A DNA stretch of 38,873 nucleotides from Pseudomonadota bacterium (lineage in GTDB: Bacteria > Pseudomonadota > Alphaproteobacteria > Reyranellales > Reyranellaceae): positions 1 to 38,873 of the forward strand of contig JAEZHS010000554.1 of the NCBI GenBank assembly GCA_023436825.1, given 5' to 3'. Both the position numbers and the translations under genes were made by a program. The notes under the pieces are model-generated. The model worked only from the letters and a program-made list of their open reading frames with translations. It was not told the DNA's origin and did no database searches. Positions 24,212 to 30,713 of the stretch are shown one piece after another; position 1 is the stretch's first letter; every line of letters starts with the position of its first letter.

Positions 24212-24910
24212 TTAGTACCGACGCGCGCGTTTTGGATCGGCGCTTTCGTACTGAACCAGATCATCTACGCGCATCTCGGTGGCGTCGCGCGGTCTCAGGG
24301 TGCGCGTCTGCGCGGGCGTGATCAACCGATGATGCGGCGCGTCGTCGAGCGCGGCGCCGACGTCCCAGCAATCCTCCTCGTTGGTCACCCAGTCCTCGAT
24401 GTCGAACTTGCGCAGATCGAAGGGCTCGGAATGGGTCCGCAGGCTCTTTCGACCCTTGTTGCTGTATTCGTGGAAGTACGACATCGCGAGCTCGCGTGGA
24501 TTTCGATAGACCGGATCACGCCAGCGCAGCCAGATGTGGTTGCTCTTGGAAATGGCGCCCCAGCAACCATTGCGTCGGAACAGGGTAATGACGTGGTCCG
24601 AATCGCCCTTGGCCACGAGGTCCATGAGAAGCGGCGGATCGCCATGCAGCCACAGCGCACAAGCCGCCGTGAAGGCCGCCTCGAGGCAATGGGCGCGGCC
24701 ATGCCGCAGCACGCCGCGCACCGAACGCAGGGTGTCACCCTGCTCCTCGAAGTTGGCGTCGAGGCCGACGACGAACTCCTGGATATGCCAGGGCGTCGTC
24801 AGGCGCCGCAGGATGCGTGCTTCCTCGGCGGTGAGACCCAGATCGGCAGCTGTGGGATGGCGTTTGCGGACCAGCATGGGACCCGGAAGGTCCCCTGCCG
24901 GGCGCTTCAT
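24212..24910 (-). CDS. Uncharacterised protein with possible transglutaminase-like Cys/His/Asp core
   Basis: A 232-residue cytoplasmic protein without a signal peptide. C75 lies at the start of a helix (RAHCLEAAFTAACALWLHG), H106 follows in a predicted strand (SDHVITLFRR), and D132 comes after WGAISKSNHIWLRWRDP. That cysteine-helix, histidine, aspartate order resembles the transglutaminase/papain-like fold, but the assignment rests on pattern only. The C-terminal region is polar with DPKRARRY at the end. It is 16 nt upstream of the tRNA-Ala 3' end in transcription terms on the same strand. No other family similarity is recognised. Confidence 0.65.
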   Translation of the reverse strand: MKRPAGDLPGPMLVRKRHPTAADLGLTAEEARILRRLTTPWHIQEFVVGLDANFEEQGDTLRSVRGVLRHGRAHCLEAAFTAACALWLHGDPPLLMDLVAKGDSDHVITLFRRNGCWGAISKSNHIWLRWRDPVYRNPRELAMSYFHEYSNKGRKSLRTHSEPFDLRKFDIEDWVTNEEDCWDVGAALDDAPHHRLITPAQTRTLRPRDATEMRVDDLVQYESADPKRARRY

Positions 24911-24926
24911 GACAACAGGTCTCGGT

Positions 24927-25002
24927 TGGTGGAGCTGAGGGGGATCGAACCCCTGACCTCCTCATTGCGAACGAGGCGCTCTCCCAGCTGAGCTACAGCC
25001 CC
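24927..25002 (-). tRNA. tRNA-Ala (anticodon CGC)
   Basis: A 76-nt cloverleaf with encoded CCA. The acceptor GGGGCTG pairs with CAGCTCC and contains the G3:U70 wobble pair that defines tRNA-Ala. The anticodon loop is TTCGCAA, giving CGC, which reads GCG. The T-arm contains GGTTCGATCCC. Confidence 0.95.
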
Positions 25003-25045
25003 CCATCAACCGAACCCGGGCAAGCAAAAAGGCCCAAGGAAGGCG

Positions 25046-25074
25046 CGGATAATGCTTGGCGGGTCCCCTGTCAA
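25046..25074 (-). promoter_or_regulatory. Promoter of tRNA-Ala
   Basis: On the minus strand a perfect TTGACA (25074-25069) is followed after 17 nt by TATCCG (25051-25046), about 44 nt before the tRNA 5' end. The tRNA-Gly gene has the same arrangement (TTGCCA, 17 nt, TATCAA). Confidence 0.6.
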
Positions 25075-25124
25075 GCAAGCGGGCCTGTGTTAGCGTTCCT
25101 TCCTGTTTTCAATGGAGTAACGAA

Positions 25125-25520
25125 GTGCCCGCAAGCAGCAAGAAGATCGTCCAGTCTGATGCCGCCCCCAAGGCGCTTGGCCCCTATTCGCAGGCCATCG
25201 TCGCAAACGGCCTGGTGTTCTGCGCCGGGCAGATCCCGCTCGATCCCAAGACCGGCGACCTCGTGCCGGGCGGCATCGCCGAGCAGACGCATCAGGTGCT
25301 GAAGAACCTGCGTGCGGTTCTGCAGGCGGCGGGCAGCGACCTCGACCGCGCGGTCAAGACGACGGTGTTCCTGAAGAGCATGGACAGCTTCGTGGCCATG
25401 AACGAGGTCTATGGCCGGCCGGAATATTTCGGCGCCGCCGCGCCGGCGCGCTCGACCGTCGAGGTGGCGCGCCTGCCGCGCGACGTGCTGGTCGAGATCG
25501 AAGTCGTCGCTCTCGCCTGA
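25125..25520 (+). CDS. RidA/YjgF-family enamine/imine deaminase
   Basis: A 131-residue Rid protein, which hydrolyses reactive enamine/imine intermediates such as 2-aminoacrylate released by PLP dehydratases. The family signatures GPYSQAI near residue 21, [13 protein letters not shown], and [20 protein letters not shown] near the C-terminus are present; the arginine of the last motif is the catalytic position. The GTG start is chosen because GGAG lies 7 nt upstream and the family begins here; an earlier in-frame start is not family-like. It heads a plus-strand run that includes the YggT and FolD genes. Confidence 0.92.
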   Translation: MPASSKKIVQSDAAPKALGPYSQAIVANGLVFCAGQIPLDPKTGDLVPGGIAEQTHQVLKNLRAVLQAAGSDLDRAVKTTVFLKSMDSFVAMNEVYGRPEYFGAAAPARSTVEVARLPRDVLVEIEVVALA

Positions 25521-25529
25521 GCTCTCGCC

Positions 25530-25769
25530 GTGGATCCCATCGCCTGGCTGCTCGGTCTCGGCTCGCTGCTGGTGTTCGGCATCGTCGTCGTGCATCTGCT
25601 GGCGGCGCTGGTGCTGATCATCCCGACCTGGCGCATCTGCACGCGCGCGGGCTTCTCGGGCGCGCTGTCGCTGTTCCATCTCGTGCCGCTGATCGGCCCC
25701 TTCATCGTCATGGGCGTGCTGGCGTTCACCGACTGGCCCAGCGGCGAAGCCCCGCCGGGGAAGCGCTGA
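25530..25769 (+). CDS. Small two-helix membrane protein
   Basis: A 79-residue protein starting with GTG, with a hydrophobic segment at about 5-33 and another at about 43-66. Its end, VLAFTDWPSGEAPPGKR, is polar. The layout W-x-I...G...PLIG-x-IV...AF-x-x-WP closely parallels the N-terminal membrane part of the next gene, so it looks like a stand-alone copy of that module. The start follows the RidA stop by 9 nt, and its stop nearly touches the next start. No function is recognised. Confidence 0.68.
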   Translation: MDPIAWLLGLGSLLVFGIVVVHLLAALVLIIPTWRICTRAGFSGALSLFHLVPLIGPFIVMGVLAFTDWPSGEAPPGKR

Positions 25770-25770
25770 C

Positions 25771-26394
25771 ATGGGCGTGGAGATCCTCGGCCTGCTCGGA
25801 TTGTCGAGCGTCTTCGGCCTGATCGGCCTGGTGCTGGCCGGCTGGATGGCCTGGCGTATCGTCGAGAAGACGGGCTTGCCGGGCTGGGCGGGCCTGGGGG
25901 CCATCCTGCTGACGCTGACCGGCGTCGGTACGATCGTGCCCCTGATCCTGCTATGGGTCTTCGCCTTCATGCGCTGGCCGCGCGATGAGATGGCGGGTGT
26001 CGCCCCCGGTGTATCCACGCCCGGCCAGCCGGCATTGCGCACGGCCCTGCCGCCGCCACCCGCCGCCTTGGCCGACCGCCGCGCTTGGCGACTGAGCGGC
26101 CTCTCGGCCAACGGTCCCGTGGTGCTGTCCATGGACGGGACACAACCCACCTATGTGCTGACCGGGGCCGCTGCCCAGCAGGCCAATGAGCTTTCCGTGC
26201 CCGATCCGACGGTCGGCCAGCCGCACGCGCGCCTGTTCGTGTCCGGTGGCCGGCTCGGCCTCGAGGATCTGGGGACGCCGGGCGGCACCCGGATCGACGG
26301 TGCCCGGCTGTTGCCCGAGCACGGCCCGCGCGATATCAGCGCGGCGCGCGTCATTCACGTTGGCACGGTCGAATTGGCCCTGTCGCGGGCATGA
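25771..26394 (+). CDS. Membrane-anchored FHA-like domain protein
   Basis: A 207-residue protein with two hydrophobic segments (about 5-30 and 42-66), an arginine-tryptophan-proline end to the membrane part (FMRWPRDEM), a proline-rich linker (about 80-100) and a C-terminal domain from about 105. That domain has the FHA progression: VPDPTVGQPHARLFV, then LEDLGTPGGTRIDGARL. The histidine of SRxH is present, but the serine is replaced (GQPH), and the asparagine before the last loop is aspartate, so phosphothreonine binding may be weakened. The ATG follows the previous stop by 1 nt. No kinase is visible nearby. Confidence 0.75.
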   Translation: MGVEILGLLGLSSVFGLIGLVLAGWMAWRIVEKTGLPGWAGLGAILLTLTGVGTIVPLILLWVFAFMRWPRDEMAGVAPGVSTPGQPALRTALPPPPAALADRRAWRLSGLSANGPVVLSMDGTQPTYVLTGAAAQQANELSVPDPTVGQPHARLFVSGGRLGLEDLGTPGGTRIDGARLLPEHGPRDISAARVIHVGTVELALSRA

Positions 26395-26485
26395 CGAGGC
26401 GCGGGAAATTGGCTTGTGGCCGGCAATCTCCGCCGAGTAGGGTGCCCGGCCGGCAGCCTGCCGGCAACTGTGATTCAGAGAGGCG

Positions 26486-26767
26486 ATGATGGCGGTGGGG
26501 AAGCTTGTCTACGACATCCTGGACATCTATTCCGCCATCATCATCGCCAGCGCCATCATGAGCTGGCTGGTCGCGTTTGGCGTCGTCAACGTGCGCAATC
26601 AGTTCATCCGCGTGATCGTCGATTTTCTCTATCGCATCACCGAGCCGGTGTTGCGGCCGATTCGCCGCCTTCTCCCGAACCTGGGCGGCATCGATATCTC
26701 GCCGGTCGTCGCCCTGCTGCTGATCATCGTCATCCAGCACCTCATCGCGAACTACATAGGGTTCTAG
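26486..26767 (+). CDS. YggT-family membrane protein
   Basis: A 93-residue protein with two transmembrane segments flanking the conserved cytoplasmic FLYRITEPVLRPIRRLLPNLGGIDISPVV, diagnostic of the YggT family. The family is tied to cell-division/osmotic phenotypes and, in plants and cyanobacteria, to membrane protein assembly; its precise role is not settled. A GAGAGGC ribosome site precedes the ATG. The order YggT, DUF167, FolD is a recurrent alphaproteobacterial arrangement. Confidence 0.88.
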   Translation: MMAVGKLVYDILDIYSAIIIASAIMSWLVAFGVVNVRNQFIRVIVDFLYRITEPVLRPIRRLLPNLGGIDISPVVALLLIIVIQHLIANYIGF

Positions 26768-26771
26768 CCTT

Positions 26772-27086
26772 GTGTCGGGCGATCCGGCGTTCCTGCGCCG
26801 CACCAGCACTGGCGTGACGGTCGAAGTGCGCGCCCAGCCGCGGGCACGCCGCACCGCGCTCGCGTGTGTGGACGGCACGCTCAAGGTCCAGGTGACGGCG
26901 CCCGCCGAGGACGGACGGGCCAATGCCGCCGTGATCGACCTGCTGGCGGCAACCTGGCGGTTGCCGAAGTCGAGCTTCGCGGTGACGCGCGGGGCCGCAT
27001 CGCGTGACAAGGTTATAAGCATTGCCGGCGAGCCCGCGCTGCTCGCGGCGAAGATCATGGACTGGGCAAGGGAATCTGCGGGGTGA
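26772..27086 (+). CDS. DUF167 (YggU-like) protein
   Basis: A 104-residue protein of the DUF167 family. The core [37 protein letters not shown] and [11 protein letters not shown] is typical. The structure of family members is known but no biochemical function is established. The GTG start lies 4 nt after the YggT stop and is the first usable codon. It ends 1 nt before the FolD ATG. Confidence 0.85.
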   Translation: MSGDPAFLRRTSTGVTVEVRAQPRARRTALACVDGTLKVQVTAPAEDGRANAAVIDLLAATWRLPKSSFAVTRGAASRDKVISIAGEPALLAAKIMDWARESAG

Positions 27087-27087
27087 G

Positions 27088-27990
27088 ATGGCTGACGCGA
27101 AGCTCATAGACGGCAAGGCCTACGCGGCCGGCCTGCGCAAGCGCATCGCCGCGGGCGTCGAGGCGCTGATCGCCGGCGGCGGGCCCAAGCCCGGCCTGGC
27201 CACAGTGCTGATCGGCGAGGACCCGGCAAGCCAGGTCTATGTCCGCAGCAAGGGCAAGCTTGCGGCCGAGCTCGGCATGGCGAGCTTCGATCATCGTCTG
27301 TCGGACAGCACGACCGAAGCCGAGTTGCTGGACCTGATCGCGCGGCTCAACGCCGACAAGAGCGTGCACGGCATCCTGGTGCAGCTGCCGCTGCCCAAGC
27401 ACATCGACACCGCTCAGGTGCTGCTGGCGGTCGATCCGGCCAAGGATGTCGACGGGTTCCATCCGTTGAATGTCGGACGGCTGGGCACGGTCGATTCGGG
27501 CGCGCCGCTCGACTTCCCGGTGCCGTGCACGCCGCTCGGCGTGTCGATGCTGCTGCAGGACACGCTCGCGTCGCTCACCGGCCAGCATGCCGTGGTGATC
27601 GGCCGCTCGAACCTGGTCGGCCGCCCAGTGGCCCGCCTGCTGCTGCGAGCCGACTGCACGGTGACCATCGCCCATTCGCGCACCCGCGACCTGCCGGCGG
27701 TGAGCCGTCAGGGCGACATCCTGGTGGTGGCGATCGGCAAGCCCGAGATCGTGCGCGGCGACTGGATCAAGCCCGGTGCCACCGTGATCGATGTCGGCAT
27801 CAACCGTGTGCCCGCCGCCGACGGCAAGACGCGCCTGGTCGGCGACGTCGCCTTCGCCGAGGCCCTGCCGGTCGCCGGCCACATCACGCCGGTGCCAGGC
27901 GGCGTCGGCCCGATGACGGTGGCGTGCCTGATGTACAACACCCTGCAGGAAGCCAGGAAGTCGGCCGGCCTGCCGTTCGTGGCGATCTGA
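27088..27990 (+). CDS. folD: Bifunctional methylenetetrahydrofolate dehydrogenase/cyclohydrolase
   Basis: A 300-residue FolD, which converts 5,10-methylenetetrahydrofolate to 10-formyltetrahydrofolate in one-carbon metabolism. The substrate and catalytic loop [12 protein letters not shown] carries the tyrosine and lysine, VQLPLP and [10 protein letters not shown] follow, and the NADP loop [11 protein letters not shown] lies near 170-180. The C-terminal [10 protein letters not shown] is also diagnostic. The ATG is the second base after the DUF167 stop; the frame is open further upstream only within that gene. A repeat element follows. Confidence 0.95.
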   Translation: MADAKLIDGKAYAAGLRKRIAAGVEALIAGGGPKPGLATVLIGEDPASQVYVRSKGKLAAELGMASFDHRLSDSTTEAELLDLIARLNADKSVHGILVQLPLPKHIDTAQVLLAVDPAKDVDGFHPLNVGRLGTVDSGAPLDFPVPCTPLGVSMLLQDTLASLTGQHAVVIGRSNLVGRPVARLLLRADCTVTIAHSRTRDLPAVSRQGDILVVAIGKPEIVRGDWIKPGATVIDVGINRVPAADGKTRLVGDVAFAEALPVAGHITPVPGGVGPMTVACLMYNTLQEARKSAGLPFVAI

Positions 27991-28001
27991 CCGACCGCCT
28001 C

Positions 28002-28119
28002 GTCATCCCGAGCGGAACCGCCCGAAGGGCGGCGAAGTCGAGGGACCTTGTCTTGTCGACGCATCGACAGAGCAGGTCCCTCCACTACGCCTCGCTACGC
28101 TCGGCTCCGGTCGGATGAC
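28002..28119. repeat. REP-like composite dyad between folD and znuA
   Basis: Outer ends GTCATCC (28002-28008) and GGATGAC (28113-28119) are complementary. Inside are perfect 9-bp arms GAGGGACCT (28040-28048) and AGGTCCCTC (28074-28082), plus small hairpins CCGCCC/GGGCGG and TGTCGA/TCGACA. The core is shared with the repeats at 18586 and 30441. It lies between two convergent genes. Confidence 0.7.
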
Positions 28120-28122
28120 GGA

Positions 28123-29022
28123 TTAGTTTTTGAGCATCCCCGCGACCAGCGCCGTCACGTTGTGGCGCATCATCGCCTCGTAGGTCGGCGCCGGGCCGCC
28201 CGGCCCGGACAGCGCATCGCTGTAGAGCCGCGGGCCGACCGCGGCGCCGGACTCGCGGGCGATCTGGTCGATCAGGCCGGGATTGCTCATGTTCTCGACG
28301 AACAGCGCCTTGATCTTCTGCTCGCGCACCTGGCGGATCAGCGTCGCCACGTCCCTGGCCGACGGCTCGCTTTCGGTGGTGAAGCCGCGCGGCGCGAAGA
28401 ACTGCACGCCGTAGGCCGCCGCGAAATAGCGGAAGGAGTCGTGCGCGGTAATTGCGCGCCGTTGCGCGGCTGGCACCTTGGCGATCTCGGTCTTGATCCA
28501 TTGATCGAGAGCGTCGAGGCGCTTGTCGTAGGCCCGTCCGCGCTCGCGGTAGAATGCGGCATTTGCGGCATCGATTGCGGCCAGGCCCTCGACGATGTTG
28601 CCGACATAGCCCCGCACCCGCCCGGCATCCTGCCAGCAGTGCGGATCGGGACCGTGCGCATGGCTGTGGCCGGGTGTTGGCGCGCCCTCCAGTATGGCCA
28701 CGCCCGTCGTCGCCACGATGGCGCGGCCCTTGAAAGGCGCCGCCCTGGCCAGGCGATCGATCCAGCCTTCATAGCCCAGACCGTTGCTCACCAGCGCCTG
28801 TGCTGAGGCGAGAGCGCGCGCATCGGTCGGTTTGGGCTGGTAAGTGTGGGCATCGGTGTCGGCACCGACCAGCACCGCAAGTTCGACGCGATCGCCGCCG
28901 ACCTCGCCTAGAAGGTCGCCCAGGATCGAGAAGGTCGCCACGACCTTGGGTTTGGCCTGGGCGTGCGCGGGCAGGATGGCGAGCGGCGCAGCGGCCGCCA
29001 GGAAATGGCGCCTCGTTATCAT
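28123..29022 (-). CDS. znuA: Zinc ABC transporter periplasmic binding protein
   Basis: A 299-residue cluster A-I metal-binding protein. The signal peptide TRRHFLAAAAPLAILPAHAQ has a Tat-like double arginine. Zinc ligands expected in this family are visible: H59 (TDAHTYQPKP), the histidine-bearing HSHAHGPDPHCW region, H in AHDSFRYFAAAYGV, and an aspartate near RLYSDALSG. The acidic/histidine loop is short compared with enterobacterial ZnuA. No permease or ATPase gene lies next to it. A Zur-type operator is 9 nt upstream, which supports zinc rather than manganese. It reads towards folD. Confidence 0.92.
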   Translation of the reverse strand: MITRRHFLAAAAPLAILPAHAQAKPKVVATFSILGDLLGEVGGDRVELAVLVGADTDAHTYQPKPTDARALASAQALVSNGLGYEGWIDRLARAAPFKGRAIVATTGVAILEGAPTPGHSHAHGPDPHCWQDAGRVRGYVGNIVEGLAAIDAANAAFYRERGRAYDKRLDALDQWIKTEIAKVPAAQRRAITAHDSFRYFAAAYGVQFFAPRGFTTESEPSARDVATLIRQVREQKIKALFVENMSNPGLIDQIARESGAAVGPRLYSDALSGPGGPAPTYEAMMRHNVTALVAGMLKN

Positions 29023-29027
29023 CGGTT

Positions 29028-29044
29028 GAATGTTATATTATAAC
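29028..29044 (-). promoter_or_regulatory. Zur-type operator overlapping a consensus -10
   Basis: The core GTTATAATATAAC (minus strand 29044-29032) is a perfect 13-bp dyad, extended by ATTC on the znuA side. It fits the proteobacterial Zur consensus core GTTATAnTATAAC. It contains a perfect TATAAT (29042-29037), so a bound repressor would block the promoter. It also overlaps the TAA stop of the upstream gene (29040-29038) and lies 9 nt before the znuA ATG. Confidence 0.85.
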
Positions 29045-29529
29045 GGAAAGTCGAGCCAGTGCGGCGTATGGCCGGTGGCCTCGAAGAAGCGCAGCAGGTC
29101 GGCCGGTGTCAGCGCCGTCGTCATGGTGTTGACCAGGGGATGGGCGTTGACCGGACCGCCGCCGGCCACGCCGCGGTCGAGCACCAGCCGCACCTCATTG
29201 ACCTCGTCGTTGACCAGGGAGAGCGGCGTCACCGAGCCCGGCTCGACACCGAGATAGCGCTTCAGGCGATCGGCGCTGCCAAAGGAGAGGCGACCGGCGC
29301 CTAAAACGTCGCCGAGACGTTTCAGGTCGATGATGCGATCCTCCAGAGCCACGACCAGCCACATCTCCTCCTTCTTGTTGCGCAGGAAGAGGTTCTTGAT
29401 GTGATGGCCGGGCAGGTTGCCGCGCAGCGCCTTGGCCTCCTCGACGGTGAAGACCGGTGGATGCTCGACCGTGCGATGGGCGATGCCCAATTGGTCGAGA
29501 CGGGCGAAGAGTTGTTGCGGGTCGAGCAT
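29038..29529 (-). CDS. YbaK-type prolyl-tRNA editing protein (PrdX/ProX-like)
   Basis: A 163-residue YbaK-fold deacylase of the free-standing ProX type, which hydrolyses mischarged alanyl-tRNA(Pro). The HIKNLFLRNKKEEMWLVVAL segment holds the conserved lysine and substrate loop, and FGSADRLKRYLGVEPGSVTPLSL is a family signature. It lies directly upstream of znuA, and its last codons and stop form part of the znuA operator. No functional connection to zinc is known to me. The start is opposite-facing to rmlA with about 32 nt between them. Confidence 0.88.
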   Translation of the reverse strand: MLDPQQLFARLDQLGIAHRTVEHPPVFTVEEAKALRGNLPGHHIKNLFLRNKKEEMWLVVALEDRIIDLKRLGDVLGAGRLSFGSADRLKRYLGVEPGSVTPLSLVNDEVNEVRLVLDRGVAGGGPVNAHPLVNTMTTALTPADLLRFFEATGHTPHWLDFPL

Positions 29530-29561
29530 CGGGCTACATCGATCGACTGGAAAGAGGGCTC

Positions 29562-30428
29562 ATGAAAGGCATCGTTCTGTCCGGCGGCAGCGGCACGCGG
29601 CTTTACCCGATGACGCGGGCGGCCAACAAGCAGCTCCTGCCGGTCTACAACAAGCCGATGGTCTATTACCCGCTGACCACGCTGATGCTGGCGGGTTGCC
29701 GCGAGATCCTGCTGGTCGTCAATCCGAGCGACGAGGAGTCCTATCGCCGCCTGTTCGGCGACGGCAGGCAGTGGGGCCTGGAGATCCGCTATGCCGTGCA
29801 GCCGAGGCCGGGCGGCATCGCCGAGGTCTTTCTCGTCGGCCGCGAGTTCGTGGGCAAGGACCGGGTCGGCCTGATCCTGGGTGATAACCTGTTCTACGGT
29901 GATGCTCTGCCGGTGGTGGCCGAGCGCGGCGCCACGGGCAGCGGCGCCATGATTTATGCCTACTGGGTGAGCGACCCTTCGGCCTATGGCGTTGTCGAGT
30001 TCGACGCCGCAGATCGGCCGGTCTCGATCGTCGAGAAGCCCAAGGAGGCAAGGTCGAACTGGGCGGTGACGGGTCTCTATTTCTACGACGCCGATGTTTG
30101 TGACGTCGCCGCGCATATTCCCCGCTCAGCGCGTGGCGAGCTCGAGATCACGGAGGTCAATGCGCACTATCTCAAGCAGGGGCGGCTCAACGTCGAGAAG
30201 CTGGGGCGCGGCTATGCCTGGCTCGATACGGGCACGCCGTCCAGCCTGCTGCGCGCCGCCCAGTTCGTCGAGACGGTCGAAGACCGCCAGGGCCTGCAGA
30301 TCGGCAGCCCCGAGGAAGTCGCCTGGCGCAAGGGTTATATCGACGATGCCGGGATGGAAAAGCTGATCCAGCCGATCCGGGAGAGCGAATACGGCAAGTA
30401 TCTGCAGCGGCTGTTGGCCCGCGGCTGA
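29562..30428 (+). CDS. rmlA: Glucose-1-phosphate thymidylyltransferase
   Basis: A 288-residue nucleotidyltransferase making dTDP-glucose, the first step to dTDP-L-rhamnose and other sugars. The N-terminal signature MKGIVLSGGSGTRLYPMTR is followed by KQLLPVYNKPM, and GDNLFYGD, EKPKEARSNWAVTGLYFYD and WLDTGTPSSLL occur in the family order. The ATG follows an AGAGGG ribosome site; the in-frame upstream extension overlaps the divergent YbaK gene and is rejected. The rmlB, rmlC and rmlD partners are not in the window. Confidence 0.94.
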   Translation: MKGIVLSGGSGTRLYPMTRAANKQLLPVYNKPMVYYPLTTLMLAGCREILLVVNPSDEESYRRLFGDGRQWGLEIRYAVQPRPGGIAEVFLVGREFVGKDRVGLILGDNLFYGDALPVVAERGATGSGAMIYAYWVSDPSAYGVVEFDAADRPVSIVEKPKEARSNWAVTGLYFYDADVCDVAAHIPRSARGELEITEVNAHYLKQGRLNVEKLGRGYAWLDTGTPSSLLRAAQFVETVEDRQGLQIGSPEEVAWRKGYIDDAGMEKLIQPIRESEYGKYLQRLLARG

Positions 30429-30440
30429 GACCTCATCATT

Positions 30441-30542
30441 CGTCGTCCCAAGCGAAGCCGAGGGACCTTCTCTCGACCATTAGCGGCTTATCATGGAGAG
30501 AGGTCTCTCCACTCGGCCCTTCAGGCCTCGGTCGAGACGACG
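30441..30542. repeat. Diverged copy of the GAGGGACCT repeat
   Basis: Outer arms CGTCGT (30441-30446) and ACGACG (30537-30542) enclose GAGGGACCT (30460-30468) and AGGTCTCTC (30501-30509), a one-base-altered version of the core at 28002 and 18586. It separates rmlA from the tRNA-Gly promoter and may end the rmlA transcript. Confidence 0.6.
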
Positions 30543-30552
30543 GGGAGGCGGC

Positions 30553-30581
30553 TTGCCAAGGGCCTCGAAAACCCGTATCAA
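30553..30581 (+). promoter_or_regulatory. Promoter of tRNA-Gly
   Basis: TTGCCA (30553-30558), a 17-nt spacer and TATCAA (30576-30581) lie about 38 nt before the tRNA 5' end. The tRNA-Ala promoter has the same spacing and a similar TATC-starting -10. Confidence 0.5.
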
Positions 30582-30619
30582 CGCCGCCTTCCGGCAGCCT
30601 ACCCGGCCGGACATGGAGC

Positions 30620-30694
<75 letters not shown>

Positions 30695-30713
30695 ATTTTC
30701 TTCAAGCCCGATT

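Noticed and set aside
29457..29561. Upstream extension of rmlA
   Set aside because: It overlaps the divergent YbaK-type gene and precedes the canonical MKGIVLSGGSGTR start and its ribosome site.
18586..30542. CRISPR-like array from the recurring GAGGGACCT core
   Set aside because: Copies are thousands of bases apart with no regular spacers and no cas genes.
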